Source: Cladopsammia gracilis
Lineage: Eukaryota; Cnidaria; Anthozoa; Scleractinia; Dendrophylliidae
Assembly (NCBI GenBank): GCA_022457155.1
Contig: JAJGOT010000020.1
Location: 20,001-84,000, forward strand
Direction of reading: 5' to 3'
DNA: 64,000 nucleotides
Shown: piece by piece, positions 1-11,424 of the stretch
How the letters are laid out: each line of letters begins with the position of its first letter
Position numbering within the stretch: the stretch's first letter is position 1
The notes under the pieces: model-generated
Database searches by the model: none
Told to the model about the DNA's origin: nothing
The model's input: the letters and a program-made list of their open reading frames with translations, nothing else
Position numbers and translations under genes: made by a program

Positions 1-218
1 AAAAAGGCCAGGCCTGAACGTTGATTGCTCAACAGTCTAGTTTCTGTAGCGTAAGGTAAGGGTCAATGGAGCTTTTGGCACCTTGCTCCTTAATTAGTGT
101 GGTTCATTTGTTTTGTGTTCGATTATTTAGTGCGTTTTCATTAGCCTCAATAGATGAACGTGGTAAAACTTACAAATTGTTGCCATTGAATTATCAAAAC
201 GTCAATAAGTAATGCTCA

Positions 219-1325
219 ATGGATAATGTGTGTTTCAAATTGCTTTCACTAAATGTTCAAGGGATCTGTGATCTTGTTAAATGCTAGAGCATTTTCACAT
301 GGGCAAAAAACCAGAGTGCAGATATCATTTTCTTACAAGAAACTTACAGTACACCCGAAGTAATTGATTCGTGGAAATTTCAATGGCCTGGAGACATGTT
401 CTATTCGCATGGTTCAAATCACAGTAAAGGTGTGTTGATATTAATAAGTAAGACTCTTCAATTCGAACTGAAATCTATTAAGCAGGATACTTATGGTAGA
501 TACGTCTTGGTGGTGGCACTCGTACAAGATTGTCCGGTTTTATTACTCAATATTTATGCTCCAAACAATTCAATGGAGTGCGTCAATTTTTTTGAAGACC
601 TTAATACTACTCTAAATGAATATGACTTTGACCAAAATTGCAAACTAATTGTCGGGGGCGATTTCAATGCTCCTCTGAACATTGATTTAGATAGTTGTAG
701 TAGCAACTCGGGGAAAAAAGAAGTTGTAAAAAAGATACAAAACCTCATGCTAGACCTTGATTTGATAGACATCTGGAGACTACGAAATCCTGATAGAAAA
801 GTGTTTACATGGAGACAAACGAAACCACTAGTCCAGCGTCGATTAGATTATTGGCTGATAAGCAACGATCTCCAAGATGATGTTGATAAAACTGATATTA
901 TCCCATCGATAAAAACGGACCACTCGGCAATTACATTGCAAATCAACAGCACAGAAAAACAACCTCCCAGACCATCCTACTGAAAGCTGAATACGAGTCT
1001 TTTAGATGACGTTGAATATGTAGACCTAATAACTAGTTCTTTTTCAGAATGGCTCGAAGAATTTAAAGAAGTCTGTGATAAACGTCATTAGTGGGATCTA
1101 GTGAAATACAAAATTCGGCAAACTTCAATAAAATACAGTAAAGAAAAGGCAAAGGCTAGAAGAAACAATCTTGAAGAAATCAAACGCGATTTGAAAAACT
1201 GTCAAGCTAAATGTGCTGTAGATCCTTCCGATTCCAATATCACAGAACTCGAAATAATTCAATCAAAATATGATTCCCTCTACGATTACATCATCCGAGG
1301 TAATATAATCAGATCTAAGGCTAAT
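219..1325 (+). pseudogene. LINE ORF2 N-terminal part: AP endonuclease
   Basis: This part would nick target DNA to prime reverse transcription. The frame opens at ATG 219 and reads LLSLNVQG, then FLQETY, later GGDFNAPL (about 655-680), RRLDYWLI and TDHSAI. These are the expected metal-binding and catalytic blocks of the exonuclease/endonuclease/phosphatase fold. In-frame stops lie near 286, at 981-983 and near 1090, after which a lysine-rich linker continues to 1325. Because the frame is otherwise kept, the stops look like point mutations. The region between 1326 and 1522 has further stops and no readable domain. Confidence 0.85.
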
Positions 1326-1522
1326 TGAAAGCAAAAATATCAGCAAGACATGCATGTGTAAACTTTTTAATAAAGAAAACAATTTAATAACTAACCCTAA
1401 ATTAATTCGAACTGAAATGTACAACTTTTACTTGGATTTGTACAGCAACAAAGACCTTTAAGAGTGCAGCGAGAAAAGCGATCAATTCTTTAACCTCTGC
1501 ACTAGTCTACTGTTTTTGTCTC

Positions 1523-3867
1523 GTGACAAAAAGAATAATTTGTGAGGGGTGTCTTTCGCATGCAGAATGCTTCAATGCCCTAAATAAGTTCCAAAACGGC
1601 AAATCTCCGGGAAACAACGGACTCGGCGCTGAGTTTTATAAAGTTTTTTGGCCATTGCTTGGACAGCTTTTAGATGAATCTTTAAACTTCTCGTTTGAAC
1701 ATGGCGAACTGTCAAATTCGCAGAAGCAAGGAATAGTTAAATTAATTGAAAAGAAAAATAGAGATAAGCGTTATATATCAAATTGGAGACCAATCTCTCT
1801 GCTAAACGTTGACACCAAAATTGCATCCAAGGCCATCGCTCTTAGACAAGAAAAAGTACTCCCAGATTTAATCAGTGTAGATTAGTGTGCTTATGTTAAA
1901 GGTAGAAACATTTTTGATGCCGTTCAAAATATAGGTGACATAATGGATTTCACAAAACTATACAACACTCCTGGTCTTATGTTCACTATTGATTTCGAAA
2001 AAGCTTTTGATTCTGTTAGCTGGAGGTTTTTGACTAAAACCCTCCAAAAATTTAACTTTGGGGAGTCATTTATAAGGTGGGTGAAAATGTTCTATACCAA
2101 CATAACAAGCTGCATTATAAACAATGGATTTGCAACTGCTCCATTTACAATAGAGAGAGGTGTCAGACAAGGTGATCCGTTATCGCCCTATTTATTCATA
2201 TTAGTCTTAGAAATTCTCATCACTGCCATCAAACAGGATCAGAACATAAAAGGTTTAAATATAAACGGAAAAGAATTCAAAGTCATAGCATTTGCAGATG
2301 ATTTGACTAATTTTTTACGTGACAAAAATTCGTATGATGCACTTATTGAAGTAATTTCCAAATTCGGGGACTGTTCCGACCTCAAACAAAACAAAGATAA
2401 AACTGAAGCTTACTGGCTAGGCAGCTTACATCATAGCCAGGAATCTCTTGATATTACAAAAATCAACCAGCCTATTAAAATTTTGGGTATCTATTTTACT
2501 TATGATCAGCATAAAGGCCAATAATTAAACTTTGATGCAACTTTAAAATCCCTGAGGAAAACTTTAAATTATTGGAACTGGAGGAATCTGACATTGATTG
2601 GTAAAGTACAAATTGTTAAGACTTTTGCAATCCCCAAATTTATGTATCGTGCCTCACTGATATGCTTCAACAAAGATGTTATGAAAGAAATGAATTCGTT
2701 GATTTTTAATTTTGTCTGGAGGGGTAAAGATAAAATCAAAAGGACAGCTTTAATAAGTGAATACAAAGACGGTGGTCTTAAAATGCCCCACATTGAATCG
2801 TTAGTCAAAACACGAAGAATTACGTGTTTAAAACGCTACTTAGAAGAACGCAATAGCCCTTGGAAAACATTCCTTGATTACTACCTAAAAGAAATGGGAT
2901 CCTCTTTCTTTTGCAATGCAATTTTAATCCAACGTACTTACCAAAGAATCTACCTTTATTCTACAAAGAATGTCTTGAAACATGGTCCAGCTTTAACATT
3001 CAACAGACGCCAAAAACAAAAGATGAGGTCCTTGATGAGGTTATTTGGAACAACCAATACATTTTAATTAATAACAAACCAGTTTTTAAAAGCAATTTTA
3101 TTGATGCTGGCTTCACAAAACTGCGTGATATCCTGACCAATGAAAACAAACTAAAGAACTGGGATTTTTTTTGAGCAAGAAACGTTACGGCGAGTGATTA
3201 TTTTTTACTGATGGGAATCTATACTGCTTTACCTTTAGACTGGAAAACAGAAATTATGTCTGATAAAACGAATTGGTCAAGGGTAAAGATTTCTGATCTA
3301 ATGTCGATGAATACGAAATCTGTCTACTGGGAATTTATAACAAAAATACAAACCCCTCCAACAGCCCAAAACAAATTAAATGCTGCTTTTGACAATACAA
3401 TCAGTCATTCGGACTGGCAAAACATCTACTTGCTTCCAGGGTATGCTACCATTGACACCAACACCAGAGTTTTTCAATACAAAATCTTGAACCGTATTCT
3501 GTACACGTATTCTGCCACGATCACGAAGAATCCCTTGAACATTTATTTTTTTATTGTAGCTACGCACAAGAATTTTGGCGATCGGTATTGGCTTGGCTAA
3601 ACCAAAGTAATATAGAAGTAGAAAACATTGACCTCAAGGTAATCATATTCGGTTATTACAGCAATGCTCTAGACAACAGGCTACTAAACCATCTTATTAT
3701 TATGGGAAAACAGACCATTTACTATTGTCATTTCAAAAATATTAAACCAAGCCTGGTGTTACTCAAAGCCAAAATACAAAACACGCAACAAGTAGAATTA
3801 TTTATAGCTAAGAAAAATAACAAAGAGTTAGTTCATTATCAGAAATGGCAAAGCATTATACCTTTGT
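1523..3867 (+). pseudogene. LINE ORF2 reverse transcriptase and C-terminal region
   Basis: The L1-type reverse transcriptase is readable from NGKSPGNNGL and NWRPISLLN through TIDFEKAFDSVSW (block A) and RGVRQGDPLSPYLF (block B) to IAFADDL (catalytic block C, about 2284-2304). In-frame stops sit at 1883-1885 and 2522-2524. After about 2905 the frame shifts, and it shifts again near 3500. The tail keeps an L1-style cysteine/histidine knuckle readable out of frame (HDHEESLEHLFFYC near 3515-3565), then FW. No open frame spans the domain, so this is a relic. Confidence 0.85.
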
Positions 3868-4035
3868 AATAAATTAAATTATAATTTCTTAAGTCTTTAT
3901 TCATCTACACAGTAGGCTTTTGTTATGGTATTGTATTGTAATGTAGGTTAGTGTAATTTTTGTTAGTATACCTGTTAGTATTAGAATAGTAGTGTTATAT
4001 GTACTACATATTTGTGCAAATTATTTTGATAAGCA

Positions 4036-4096
4036 ATAAAATAATTAAAAATATATATATATATATAAATAAATAAATATATATTTATATATAGTT
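4036..4096. repeat. TA-rich simple repeat at LINE/Penelope junction
   Basis: AATAAA-like and TATATA-type simple sequence forms the 3' end of the LINE and directly abuts the open reading frame of the following Penelope-like element. The boundary between the two retroelements lies inside or at the edge of this tract. Confidence 0.7.
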
Positions 4097-5777
4097 TACG
4101 ACTACAGGTGAGTTCCACACTGATGTATCCAGAATAGTGCTCGACAATAATGGAGCGGTTGAAACGACTGCCACTAAAGAAGCTTTTATCACCTTAAAAG
4201 ATCACAAGGACAATTTTCAAAATAAACCCACGTGCAGATTAATTAACCCGTCAAAACAGGAAATAGGCAAGATAAGCAAACAACTCCTTGATAACATCAA
4301 CAAGAAACTACTGTACATCACAAAAGTGAACCAGTGGAAAAACACCTCCTTGGTACTAAATTGGTTCAAGCACTTGCCTAACAAGCAAAGGTATGCATTC
4401 ATAGCCTTCGATGTGGTAGAATTTTACCCTTCAATATCTGAGAAACTACTCGAGCGTGCCCTTGACTTCGCAGCGAATTATGTGACCATCTCCGACGATG
4501 ATCGTCACACAATCCTCCAGGCCAAACAATCCTTACTTTTCAACCACGGTGAACCTTGGCAGAAAATATACAGCGACTCTCTGTTCGACGTTACCATGGG
4601 CAGCTATGACGGAGCAGAAACCTGTGAATTAGTCAGTACATACATCTTATCGCAGCTTAAAGAAATCAATTGCAGCATGAATATCGGGCTCTACAGGGAT
4701 GACGGTTTAGCTGTCCTTGACGAACCCCCACAAAAAATTGAGAAAATCAAAAAAGAAATCTGCAAAGTGTTCGCCAACAACAACCTCCGCATCACCATTG
4801 AAGCCAACAAAAAAACCGTAAATTTCCTTGACGTCACTCTTGATTTAGCCACCGGAAAGTACAAACCGTACTCGAAGCCATCTACTACACCGCTCTATGT
4901 CCACAGCAAATCTAACCACCCCCCATGCATAATAAAGAATATCCCTAAGGCAATTAACAAGAGGCTCTCGGAAAACTCCTCAGATGAAGAAGCCTTCAAT
5001 GAAGCAGCACCACCCTACCAAGAGGCACTCCGAAAAAGCGGCTATTCACATACCCTCCGATTCATACCACCGCAACAATCGCCAGAACCGACAAACACAG
5101 TAAAGAGAAAAAGGCAGAGAAACATTATATGGTTCAACCCACCATTCAGCAGAAACGTACAAACAAACATAGGAAAAGAATTTCTTAATTTGATCAAAAA
5201 ACATTTCCCACCAAACCACAAATTAAGGAAAATTTTCAACAGAAATAATCTCAAACTCAGCTACAGTTGTTCCCTTAACATTAAGCATATTGATGGCCAC
5301 AACAAAGCTATTCTAAAACGAAATGCAACTCCAGATGAGCGAAACCCTCCCAAAGCCTGCAACTGCAGAGACCTAAGCAAGTGCCCTCTTAACGGAGAAT
5401 GCCTAGTAAAGGACGTAGTTTATCAAGCCACCGTCACTACCGCTGAACACTCAGAGACGTACGTCGGGCTTACCGCCACTGAGTTCAAGACGAGATGGCG
5501 TAACCATCAAGCATCTTTCAGGCACACAAGCAAAAGAAATGACACTGAACTAAGTAAACATCTTTGGGAGCTGAAAGATCAAAACAAAGACTTTACAATC
5601 TCCTGGAGAATCCTTGCCAAGGCCAAATCCTATAGTAACCTTACAAAACGATGTAACCTTTGTAACACCGAGAAATTCTTTATTTTATATAAACCAGACA
5701 TGGCAACGCTTAATAAACGCAATGAACTTGTATCCACTTGTAGGCACAAGCGAAAGTTTCTCCTTAAATTTAATTGA
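4097..5777 (+). pseudogene. Penelope-like element: RT plus GIY-YIG endonuclease, 5'-truncated
   Basis: This frame is open from about 4097 to the stop at 5777 and has no true ATG start, so it is 5'-truncated. RT motifs are in order: FITLKDHK, AFDVVEFYPSI (block A), MGSYDGAETCELV (block B), GLYRDDGLAVL (catalytic YxDD-type block C, about 4687) and NFLDVTLDL. A cysteine-rich linker follows (CNCRDLSKCPLNGEC, about 5358-5403). Next comes the GIY-YIG nuclease, seen as VYQATVTT...TYVGLTATEFKTRWRNH with its catalytic arginine context, and a downstream C-x2-C-N-x-E. Penelope-like retroelements combine exactly these two domains and prime on DNA ends. The remaining 546 codons carry no stop, so this is a relatively young copy. 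Confidence 0.88.
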
Positions 5778-6052
5778 ATCCTTTAGAAATATCCCACACT
5801 TATATAGGTTTCTATTGTTCTTTGGGTTTGCTTTGATCGTTTATACCGCATCATTTAGAACCAATTATATGTATTGTACCCCTAGTTTTAATTTTTTAAT
5901 GTTTTTGGTCAGCATCATATTACTGTCTATTTCGTATTTTTCAGGACCAATCATATGTATCTCTCTCTGTTGTCACTTTTGTTTAAATTTTGTAACGGCT
6001 TCGGTCTAGATCATATTACTGATGTATAAAACCTCTGTTATGCTACAGTGTT

Positions 6053-6122
6053 TATAGAATTTAACTGATGAGTAGACCGACGCAACATCGGTCCACGAAA
6101 CAGAACTGTATTAAAGTCTATA
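6053..6122 (+). ncRNA. Type I hammerhead ribozyme of the Penelope-like element
   Basis: The conserved core CTGATGA (6065-6071) is followed by a stem II hairpin: 6072-6080 pairs with 6088-6096, 9 positions with one A/C mismatch. Then comes GAAA (6097-6100) and a short stem III (ACAG with CTGT, 6100-6109). The predicted cleavage site is GUA, with the cut after 6110. Stem I closes it: 6053-6064 pairs with 6111-6122, 12 positions with one mismatch. It lies 276 bases after the RT/GIY-YIG stop. Hammerheads of this kind are known in the terminal repeats of Penelope-like elements. Self-cleavage here is inferred from structure only. Confidence 0.88.
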
Positions 6123-6151
6123 TGAAACAACTGTGAGTAATCATACATTGT

Positions 6152-6158
6152 TATATAT

Positions 6159-6248
<90 letters not shown>
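6152..6248. repeat. (TA)n microsatellite
   Basis: A nearly pure TA dinucleotide tract of roughly 95 bases lies at the 3' border of the Penelope-like element. Confidence 0.97.
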
Positions 6249-6251
<3 letters not shown>

Positions 6252-6269
6252 TTGCCACAGGTCGTTATT

Positions 6270-6596
6270 ATTCTATTTGCCAAAGTTTGTCATGTTCGTC
6301 CAAAAATGTGATTTTATTTGGCCACCTGCAATAAATGCAATTTGCAGTATGTAGGTTCTACATCCACCGAATTTAAAGTCCGTTTCAGAAACCACAAATC
6401 TAGCATGCTCAATAATAGGAGAACTTGTGAATTGGCGGTACATTTTAATAGTTCTGAACATGATATTTCAAAAATTAGCTCATTTCAAAATACATTTCAC
6501 CTTGACCAATTGTTGCTCACTAGGGAGGCTTATTGGACAACCCAATTGTTTACGCTCAATCCGCATGGCCTTAACAAGAGACGTCAAATTAGATAA
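6270..6596 (+). pseudogene. Second GIY-YIG endonuclease fragment (Penelope-like)
   Basis: This is a GIY-YIG nuclease domain with YLATCNKCNLQYVGSTS, FKVRFRNHKS, CELAVHFN and REAYWTTQLFTLNPHGLN. The last block includes the glutamate expected of the family. It differs from the nuclease at 5400-5600, so it belongs to another element. A one-base insertion near 6313 breaks the frame upstream, and no RT domain remains in front of it; the TA microsatellite lies there instead. A hammerhead-like motif 400 bases downstream suits a Penelope 3' end. Confidence 0.72.
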
Positions 6597-6998
6597 AAAA
6601 AAATGCATTAACTACAATAATTAACGCACGTATCTTGCAATAATAGGATTGTCTTTTTCTTTTCCTTGTTTATTCTTTGTATTGTTTGTAGTTGTTTTGT
6701 GTTTGAACCTTCTGTCAGGGGCACTTGGTAAGACGTGCTGGTCCTGTCATTCTGACAGTGACCTATATGATTATTCGGGGGCCCTCGATAGGGAGTTTTC
6801 TTTGTTTCAATCATTAAGGTTTTTATCACATCATGTATGTTATTTTTAGTGTTAAATTTTTCCTTGTTATTTAGTTCTGTTATGTTACGTAACCTCGTTT
6901 TCCTTTGTTTTTGTAGCTTAATGTATATAAGTCACAACTTGTATAACTTAATCATTGTACATAGTTTTTAGTTTTTAGTTTTTAATTCTTAGTAATTT

Positions 6999-7025
6999 CT
7001 GAAGAAGGCCGAAGGCCGAAACGTT
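6999..7025 (+). ncRNA. Hammerhead-like motif, degenerate
   Basis: The core CTGAAGA fits CUGANGA. It is followed by a perfect GGCC/GGCC stem with a GAA loop, then GAAA and CGTT. An ACGT-type short stem III and a GUU cleavage triplet are possible. The stem I complement is weak (a T-run against an A-run), so activity is doubtful. Its place behind a GIY-YIG fragment matches Penelope terminal hammerheads. Confidence 0.45.
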
Positions 7026-7690
7026 AAAACCAGTCAGGACCAGTAAGAAGTTCGCCCCATCGTTTTTTATTATACTTATCTACAAATTCACGTGGTGGTG
7101 TCATATCCTTGGATCCTTCTGCTGAAGAGTTCACTATTCGTGTAAACCTTTTTATTCAGCCTATATATATATATATATATGTTAAACAACAGATTTAGAC
7201 ATTTATTATTCGACTAAAATCACTCACTATATATGTAGCCTCTGTGCTCTCAAAATTTGTTGAACTGGTTTTGTTTTTGCTGAAGTCACTGCATTTTTGT
7301 CATTGTTTTGGGTAAGGTGGGGTGGTTTCACCGTATTTCATAAGTTTACAGACTGTTGTCTGTGGTAAAGTACTGCTTGTATTATGGTTTGTATTTTTAG
7401 CACAATTTTATAAAGAATAAAGGACACTGAGCAATTTTATCGGGTCAGAAATACGGACTACATATGAAAAAGTTAGAAAAGGATTTACCGGTAAGTTATA
7501 TTTTGGTACAAGCAATACCATTGTCAGAGTAAAGATAACATACAGGGAAATGATGTTAAGTAGTATAAGTTATTAATACTCTTTAGTTTGTTTTTCAAGT
7601 AATGTTTTTCAATTTGTAATTGTATAAATAATACTAATTGACATCAGCACCCTGTATGTTACCTTGTTATAGACACCCATAAAATTTCAG
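7026..7690. other. No gene recognised
   Basis: AT-rich sequence with a short TA run at about 7160-7181. No domain or paired repeat was recognised. Confidence 0.5.
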
Positions 7691-8169
7691 AAAAAGTCGG
7701 AGAAAATGGCAATGGTGTAATTGCCTGCGTTAATTACCAAACCTCAACTTAAAAGAGGCTACAAGAGACCTTTCACGATGGATTGGCAAGATAATCTATA
7801 CATCGATCAGGCGACCATCTCTGCAATCTTTGCCGGAGATAAAGAAAGTTCTACTTGAAGAAACAACGATAGAAATCGAGTGACGAAGAATTAGTAGAAG
7901 CCGCAGACATGGCAGAACAGCAATTCGAATTAGACACACCAACTCGGTCTCACAAGGCTGCTTAACAAAAAGGACACAAAAGCTTAGAAGATGACTTTCC
8001 TTTTAATCATCTTCCAACCACAGATGCTTCATATGCATGTACTGTCCAGGCCCAATCTGATGCTAATGACGAAAGCAATAGTTACAGGCGTCCCAACCAG
8101 CCCCCAGTGCTACCAAAACAAAAGAAACGCTGTGGAAAGGTCATTTAACCTCATTTGGATTTTCCTCTT

Positions 8170-9060
8170 TTATACCCTTTCAGCTGCAAGCGATTCAGGC
8201 CATTCAGGAAGGATATGATGTAGTGGTAATACAACCAACTGGATAAGGTAAAAGTATTCGTTTCCAAGTACCCTCTGTGATAGAAGATAACAAAGTAACA
8301 AATGTAATAAGCCAAACAATATCTTTAATACAGAGTCAAGTAGCTGGTTTAAGAAAGATGGGAATCGATGCAAAGCCATTTGGTCCTTGCACAGGAGACA
8401 GCTGAAGAAAACTGTGATAGAATACTCAAGGAGAGCTCCCTAGAAACACCATCTTTAGTGCATACAACGCCAGAACATTTTCATAAGGTGATTTATATCT
8501 TGAAAGAGAGAAGAACGAAAAGTAAAATGATTGTGTTGAACGAAGAACATGTGTTTGACAGGCAAGCTGGCTTTTGTGATGCGTATGACTTACTAGACAC
8601 CTTAAAGAAACAGTTCACCGAAATACGGCCTTAACAGCTACTTTAAGTAAAGAACATCTCAACACTTTACGTGAGGACTATCTACAGTCACCAGTGCTGA
8701 TAAAGGGCAGCATAGATCGAAGCAACATCAAGTTGACTGTTGGAACTTTTCAGATGGACACAAAACGGAAAAATAGTAATTGATATGACAGTTGGGGATC
8801 TCTGTGAGAACATTAGCAAGATCATAGGAGACAGATATGCAATTGTCTACATGGCCTTTGCCAATGAAGGGAAAGATTTTTCTGCTTTTTTAGAGAAAAG
8901 AGATGTAGAAGTGAAGAGTTTCCACAGAAAAGAAATGTCAAGTACGACAAAAGCAGCAATAGTCTAAGCTTTCAACAATGAAGAATTTTTCAAGTGCTCT
9001 GTGCAACAGAATCTTACGAAGTTGGGGTGCACAAATCCTCATGTTGGCTATGTTGATATT
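8170..9060 (+). pseudogene. RecQ-like DNA helicase pseudogene
   Basis: Broken frames carry RecQ-family helicase motifs in order. A Q-motif-like AIQAIQEGYDVVVIQPTG leads into the Walker A region, where a TAA replaces the residue before GKS (about 8244). ISQTISLIQSQVAGL (motif Ia) follows, then IVLNEEHVFD (motif II, normally DExH), TATLSKEH (motif III) and AIVYMAFANEG with FHRKEMS (motifs IV-V region). Frames switch near 8725 and a stop interrupts before AFNNEEF near 8970. The Walker A stop and the altered DExH box show it cannot work. It may be a piece of a transposon-carried helicase or a retired gene copy. Confidence 0.75.
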
Positions 9061-9309
9061 TGTTTTCATACATTTGATCTCAAGGGACAAGTTAAAACAA
9101 TCACAAGAACCTATAGGGCATACAAACTATCAAGTCGAGGATTGTCATATCTTGATTATCCTGTTCCTGTATATGTGATGAGTCCATTCAAGATATACTT
9201 AGTTCTCAAGAAGTAAAACAAGTAAAATCAAGAAAGCGAGAGGGGAGAGGACGTCACTATTTGCCCAAGATAAAGAGCAGTAATTCCTGGAGGTCTCTAG
9301 AGAAGAAAG

Positions 9310-9790
9310 AAGAATATGAATTCCCAGGTTTCTTTGGAAGTAATACTCTACCACTGTGTAGATTACAGAGGTAAAATTTTCGCTACCAGAAGTAGAGTCC
9401 ACTATATACATGGTGATAACCAACTACCAAGATCGTCATCACAAACACAAATACATGATGTATGTATGCATCGATGGCACAATGACAAAAATTCACGTTA
9501 AATGTTCAGCATGTGAAGGTGTCAAAATTGTTCTGCAGAGGAATGTAACACATACACTGTATCAAAGACACAGAAGTTAAACAGATGAACAGTACATAAA
9601 ACCTCTGTTCCCTTGAAAAAACGGGGAAAATGCCCCGTGCAATTTCTCTACATATGGCCAATTGAAGATGATGGAAGGAGGTGGATAGGAGTCATAAATT
9701 CACATAACCACAACAAACCTGTACCCCACAAGATTTCCACAAGGTTCAGGAAAACATTCAAGAGTAAGCACAGAACAGCATAAGAAGCAC
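9310..9790 (+). pseudogene. Degenerate coding segment of unknown family
   Basis: Short open pieces follow the helicase relic in changing frames. Around 9470-9720 they read [21 protein letters not shown] and [13 protein letters not shown]. The Cys/His arrangement (C-x2-C, then HNH) resembles FLYWCH- or Mutator-associated zinc fingers, but I cannot assign it firmly. It may come from the same mobile unit as the RecQ-like piece. Confidence 0.3.
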
Positions 9791-10149
9791 CGCAAAAGAC
9801 CTTTCCAAGGGATTTGGGATGCCTTACGTTCCAACGGAGATAAGTGTTGCTGTTGTTAACATTGACAGGGTAAGACGAGAATGAAGACTTGCACTTGGAA
9901 GTATGCTTAACAGTAGAGGCAAGTCAAGATCAAGTGCCCTTGCCACCATAATTCACTTTCCAAACATCAAACAAAAATTAGAAAATGTGGCCAACACGTC
10001 TTATTGAACATTGCAATTTAGCTCAAACCGGGTTTGCAAGGGTTATAAATTTTAAAATTTAACCTCAAATTGCCAAAATACCCGTGTTAAAACAGTGCTT
10101 GCGATATTTGTCAGACATTTTGAAGCTTTTAGCAATGAAGGAACACCGA

Positions 10150-10178
10150 AGACGAACGAACGAACGAACGAACGAACG
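10150..10178. repeat. (GAAC)n microsatellite
   Basis: About six tandem GAAC units. Confidence 0.9.
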
Positions 10179-10975
10179 AAGCCAAAGAAAAGACTTTGTA
10201 CACAAGCGGCCATCTTGGTTTTCCCTAGTAACCGGGCTAAATAAAACGTGTGCTCAAGAAATTTGCACGGTTACAAAGCTTGCTTTGGCCTGAACGAACA
10301 GTGGGCAAACCAACAAAGCTGTGATGAAAAGTGTTTTTGTTTTCAATACAGGATGACTGGATGGAAAGAAGCAAAGCCTAGCTCATGAATCGCAAAGCCA
10401 ATTCACTGACTTACGTTTTATTTTTTAAAATTTTTTTCCCTAAATTTGAGTTTCAAACCTCAACGTGCAGTTTATCAACAAGTGCGGCAATAATATTTCT
10501 GCGGGAACTTGTTTTTGTGGATCGATGGCAATCCGCAAAACCCGCAAAAATTTCATGCTACACAGTATGACGAGCTTTCCGTTTTGTTGATTGTAACGAG
10601 TATAAACTTTAATCTATTTAAACAATGACTTCGATGCAACAGACCTCAAATGGCCAACATAATTCCTGATTAAGTTCATTCAGACTCCACCTTTTGTGTA
10701 CCTTTTAATTAGCTTCACGCGCACGGAATGTCATGAAGTAGGTGTGACTTTTTACCTCTCTACCTTTTTCTCAATTCTATTGTTATCTATTCTCAATGAA
10801 AAGGGTCATTGATAAATAGTTCAGTCTGCTTTTTATTTTTAGATACCACCTTTTTTATTTCATTCCCAGTACATGTGATTTAGAAACTTAAAGGTGAAAG
10901 TTTCTAAGCAAGCAACATACACAGCTTAACTACTGCTAAAAGGGGAGACAGCAGTTAGATGATTTTTGTTTTGGT
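10179..10975. other. No gene recognised; Polinton target locus
   Basis: No domain was seen. This stretch and the sequence from 31117 were adjacent before the Polinton inserted. Confidence 0.5.
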
Positions 10976-10981
10976 ATACAC
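10976..10981. repeat. 6-bp target-site duplication, left
   Basis: ATACAC lies immediately outside the left terminus and is repeated exactly at 31111-31116. Six-base duplications are the norm for Polintons. Confidence 0.93.
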
Positions 10982-11054
10982 AGTAGTTAAGGACTTGGCG
11001 GTACCAGATCAGTTTTGCAAAACTGATCTGATACCAAGCCAAGTCTTGACTACT
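10982..11054. repeat. Terminal palindrome of the left Polinton end
   Basis: The outer arms 10982-11005 and 11030-11054 are imperfect inverted copies. The centre 11006-11029 is a perfect 24-base palindrome (AGATCAGTTTTGC and its complement). The whole terminus can fold into one long hairpin. The right end keeps the arms but only half of the centre. Confidence 0.9.
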
Positions 11055-11197
11055 TCCCATCTGTTGGATTAAAAAATATAGAAAAATCAAATGAAACTAA
11101 ATGTTAATAAAAACAAAATGGTGCGCTCATTTCATTGCGTGATCCAGCATAATAGAATCATTTGCGTGACACAATTCTCGGAAACAGCGGAAGTCTT
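10982..11197 (+). repeat. Polinton left terminal inverted repeat
   Basis: It begins AGTAGTTAAGGACTTGGC and matches the reverse complement of 30909-31110 until about the GGAAGTCT block. It is longer than the right copy because its first 73 bases form an extended palindrome. Confidence 0.95.
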
Positions 11198-11424
11198 TAA
11201 TTCTCAGAAAAATAGCAAGTTCATGATGACATTGTCGAAGAATTTTCCGCTTGCCAACCGGAAATGAGTCATCATGTATAGCCTATTGTTTCAGATCACG
11301 AGATAGTCGTATGATTTTTTCAACCAATCAGAATTGTATCTCGTTTGAAATTTTCTGATAAAAAATATCAGAAGTACAAGCATTTTGATAAAAAGTTGGT
11401 AACCTTTGAATCATCATCAACAAA

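Larger units (their letters stand above)
219..4095 (+). mobile_element. L1/Tx1-type LINE retrotransposon, decayed
   Basis: This is a non-LTR retrotransposon with the L1-like order: apurinic endonuclease, reverse transcriptase, C-terminal zinc knuckle, then an A/T-rich tail. The candidate ORF2 start is the ATG at 219. Reading continues in one frame to about 1325 and in another from 1523 to about 2905, interrupted by TAG, TAA and TGA codons. At least two frameshifts lie in the last kilobase. The 3' end is an AATAAA-containing stretch followed by TA-rich simple sequence at about 4040-4095. The copy is dead. The clade call rests on the RT and endonuclease motif style and could be another L1-superfamily clade. 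Confidence 0.85.

Noticed and set aside
10921..10975. AACTACTG-like word just outside the Polinton
   Set aside because: It is too short to be a second terminal repeat, and the ATACAC duplication fixes the boundary at 10982.
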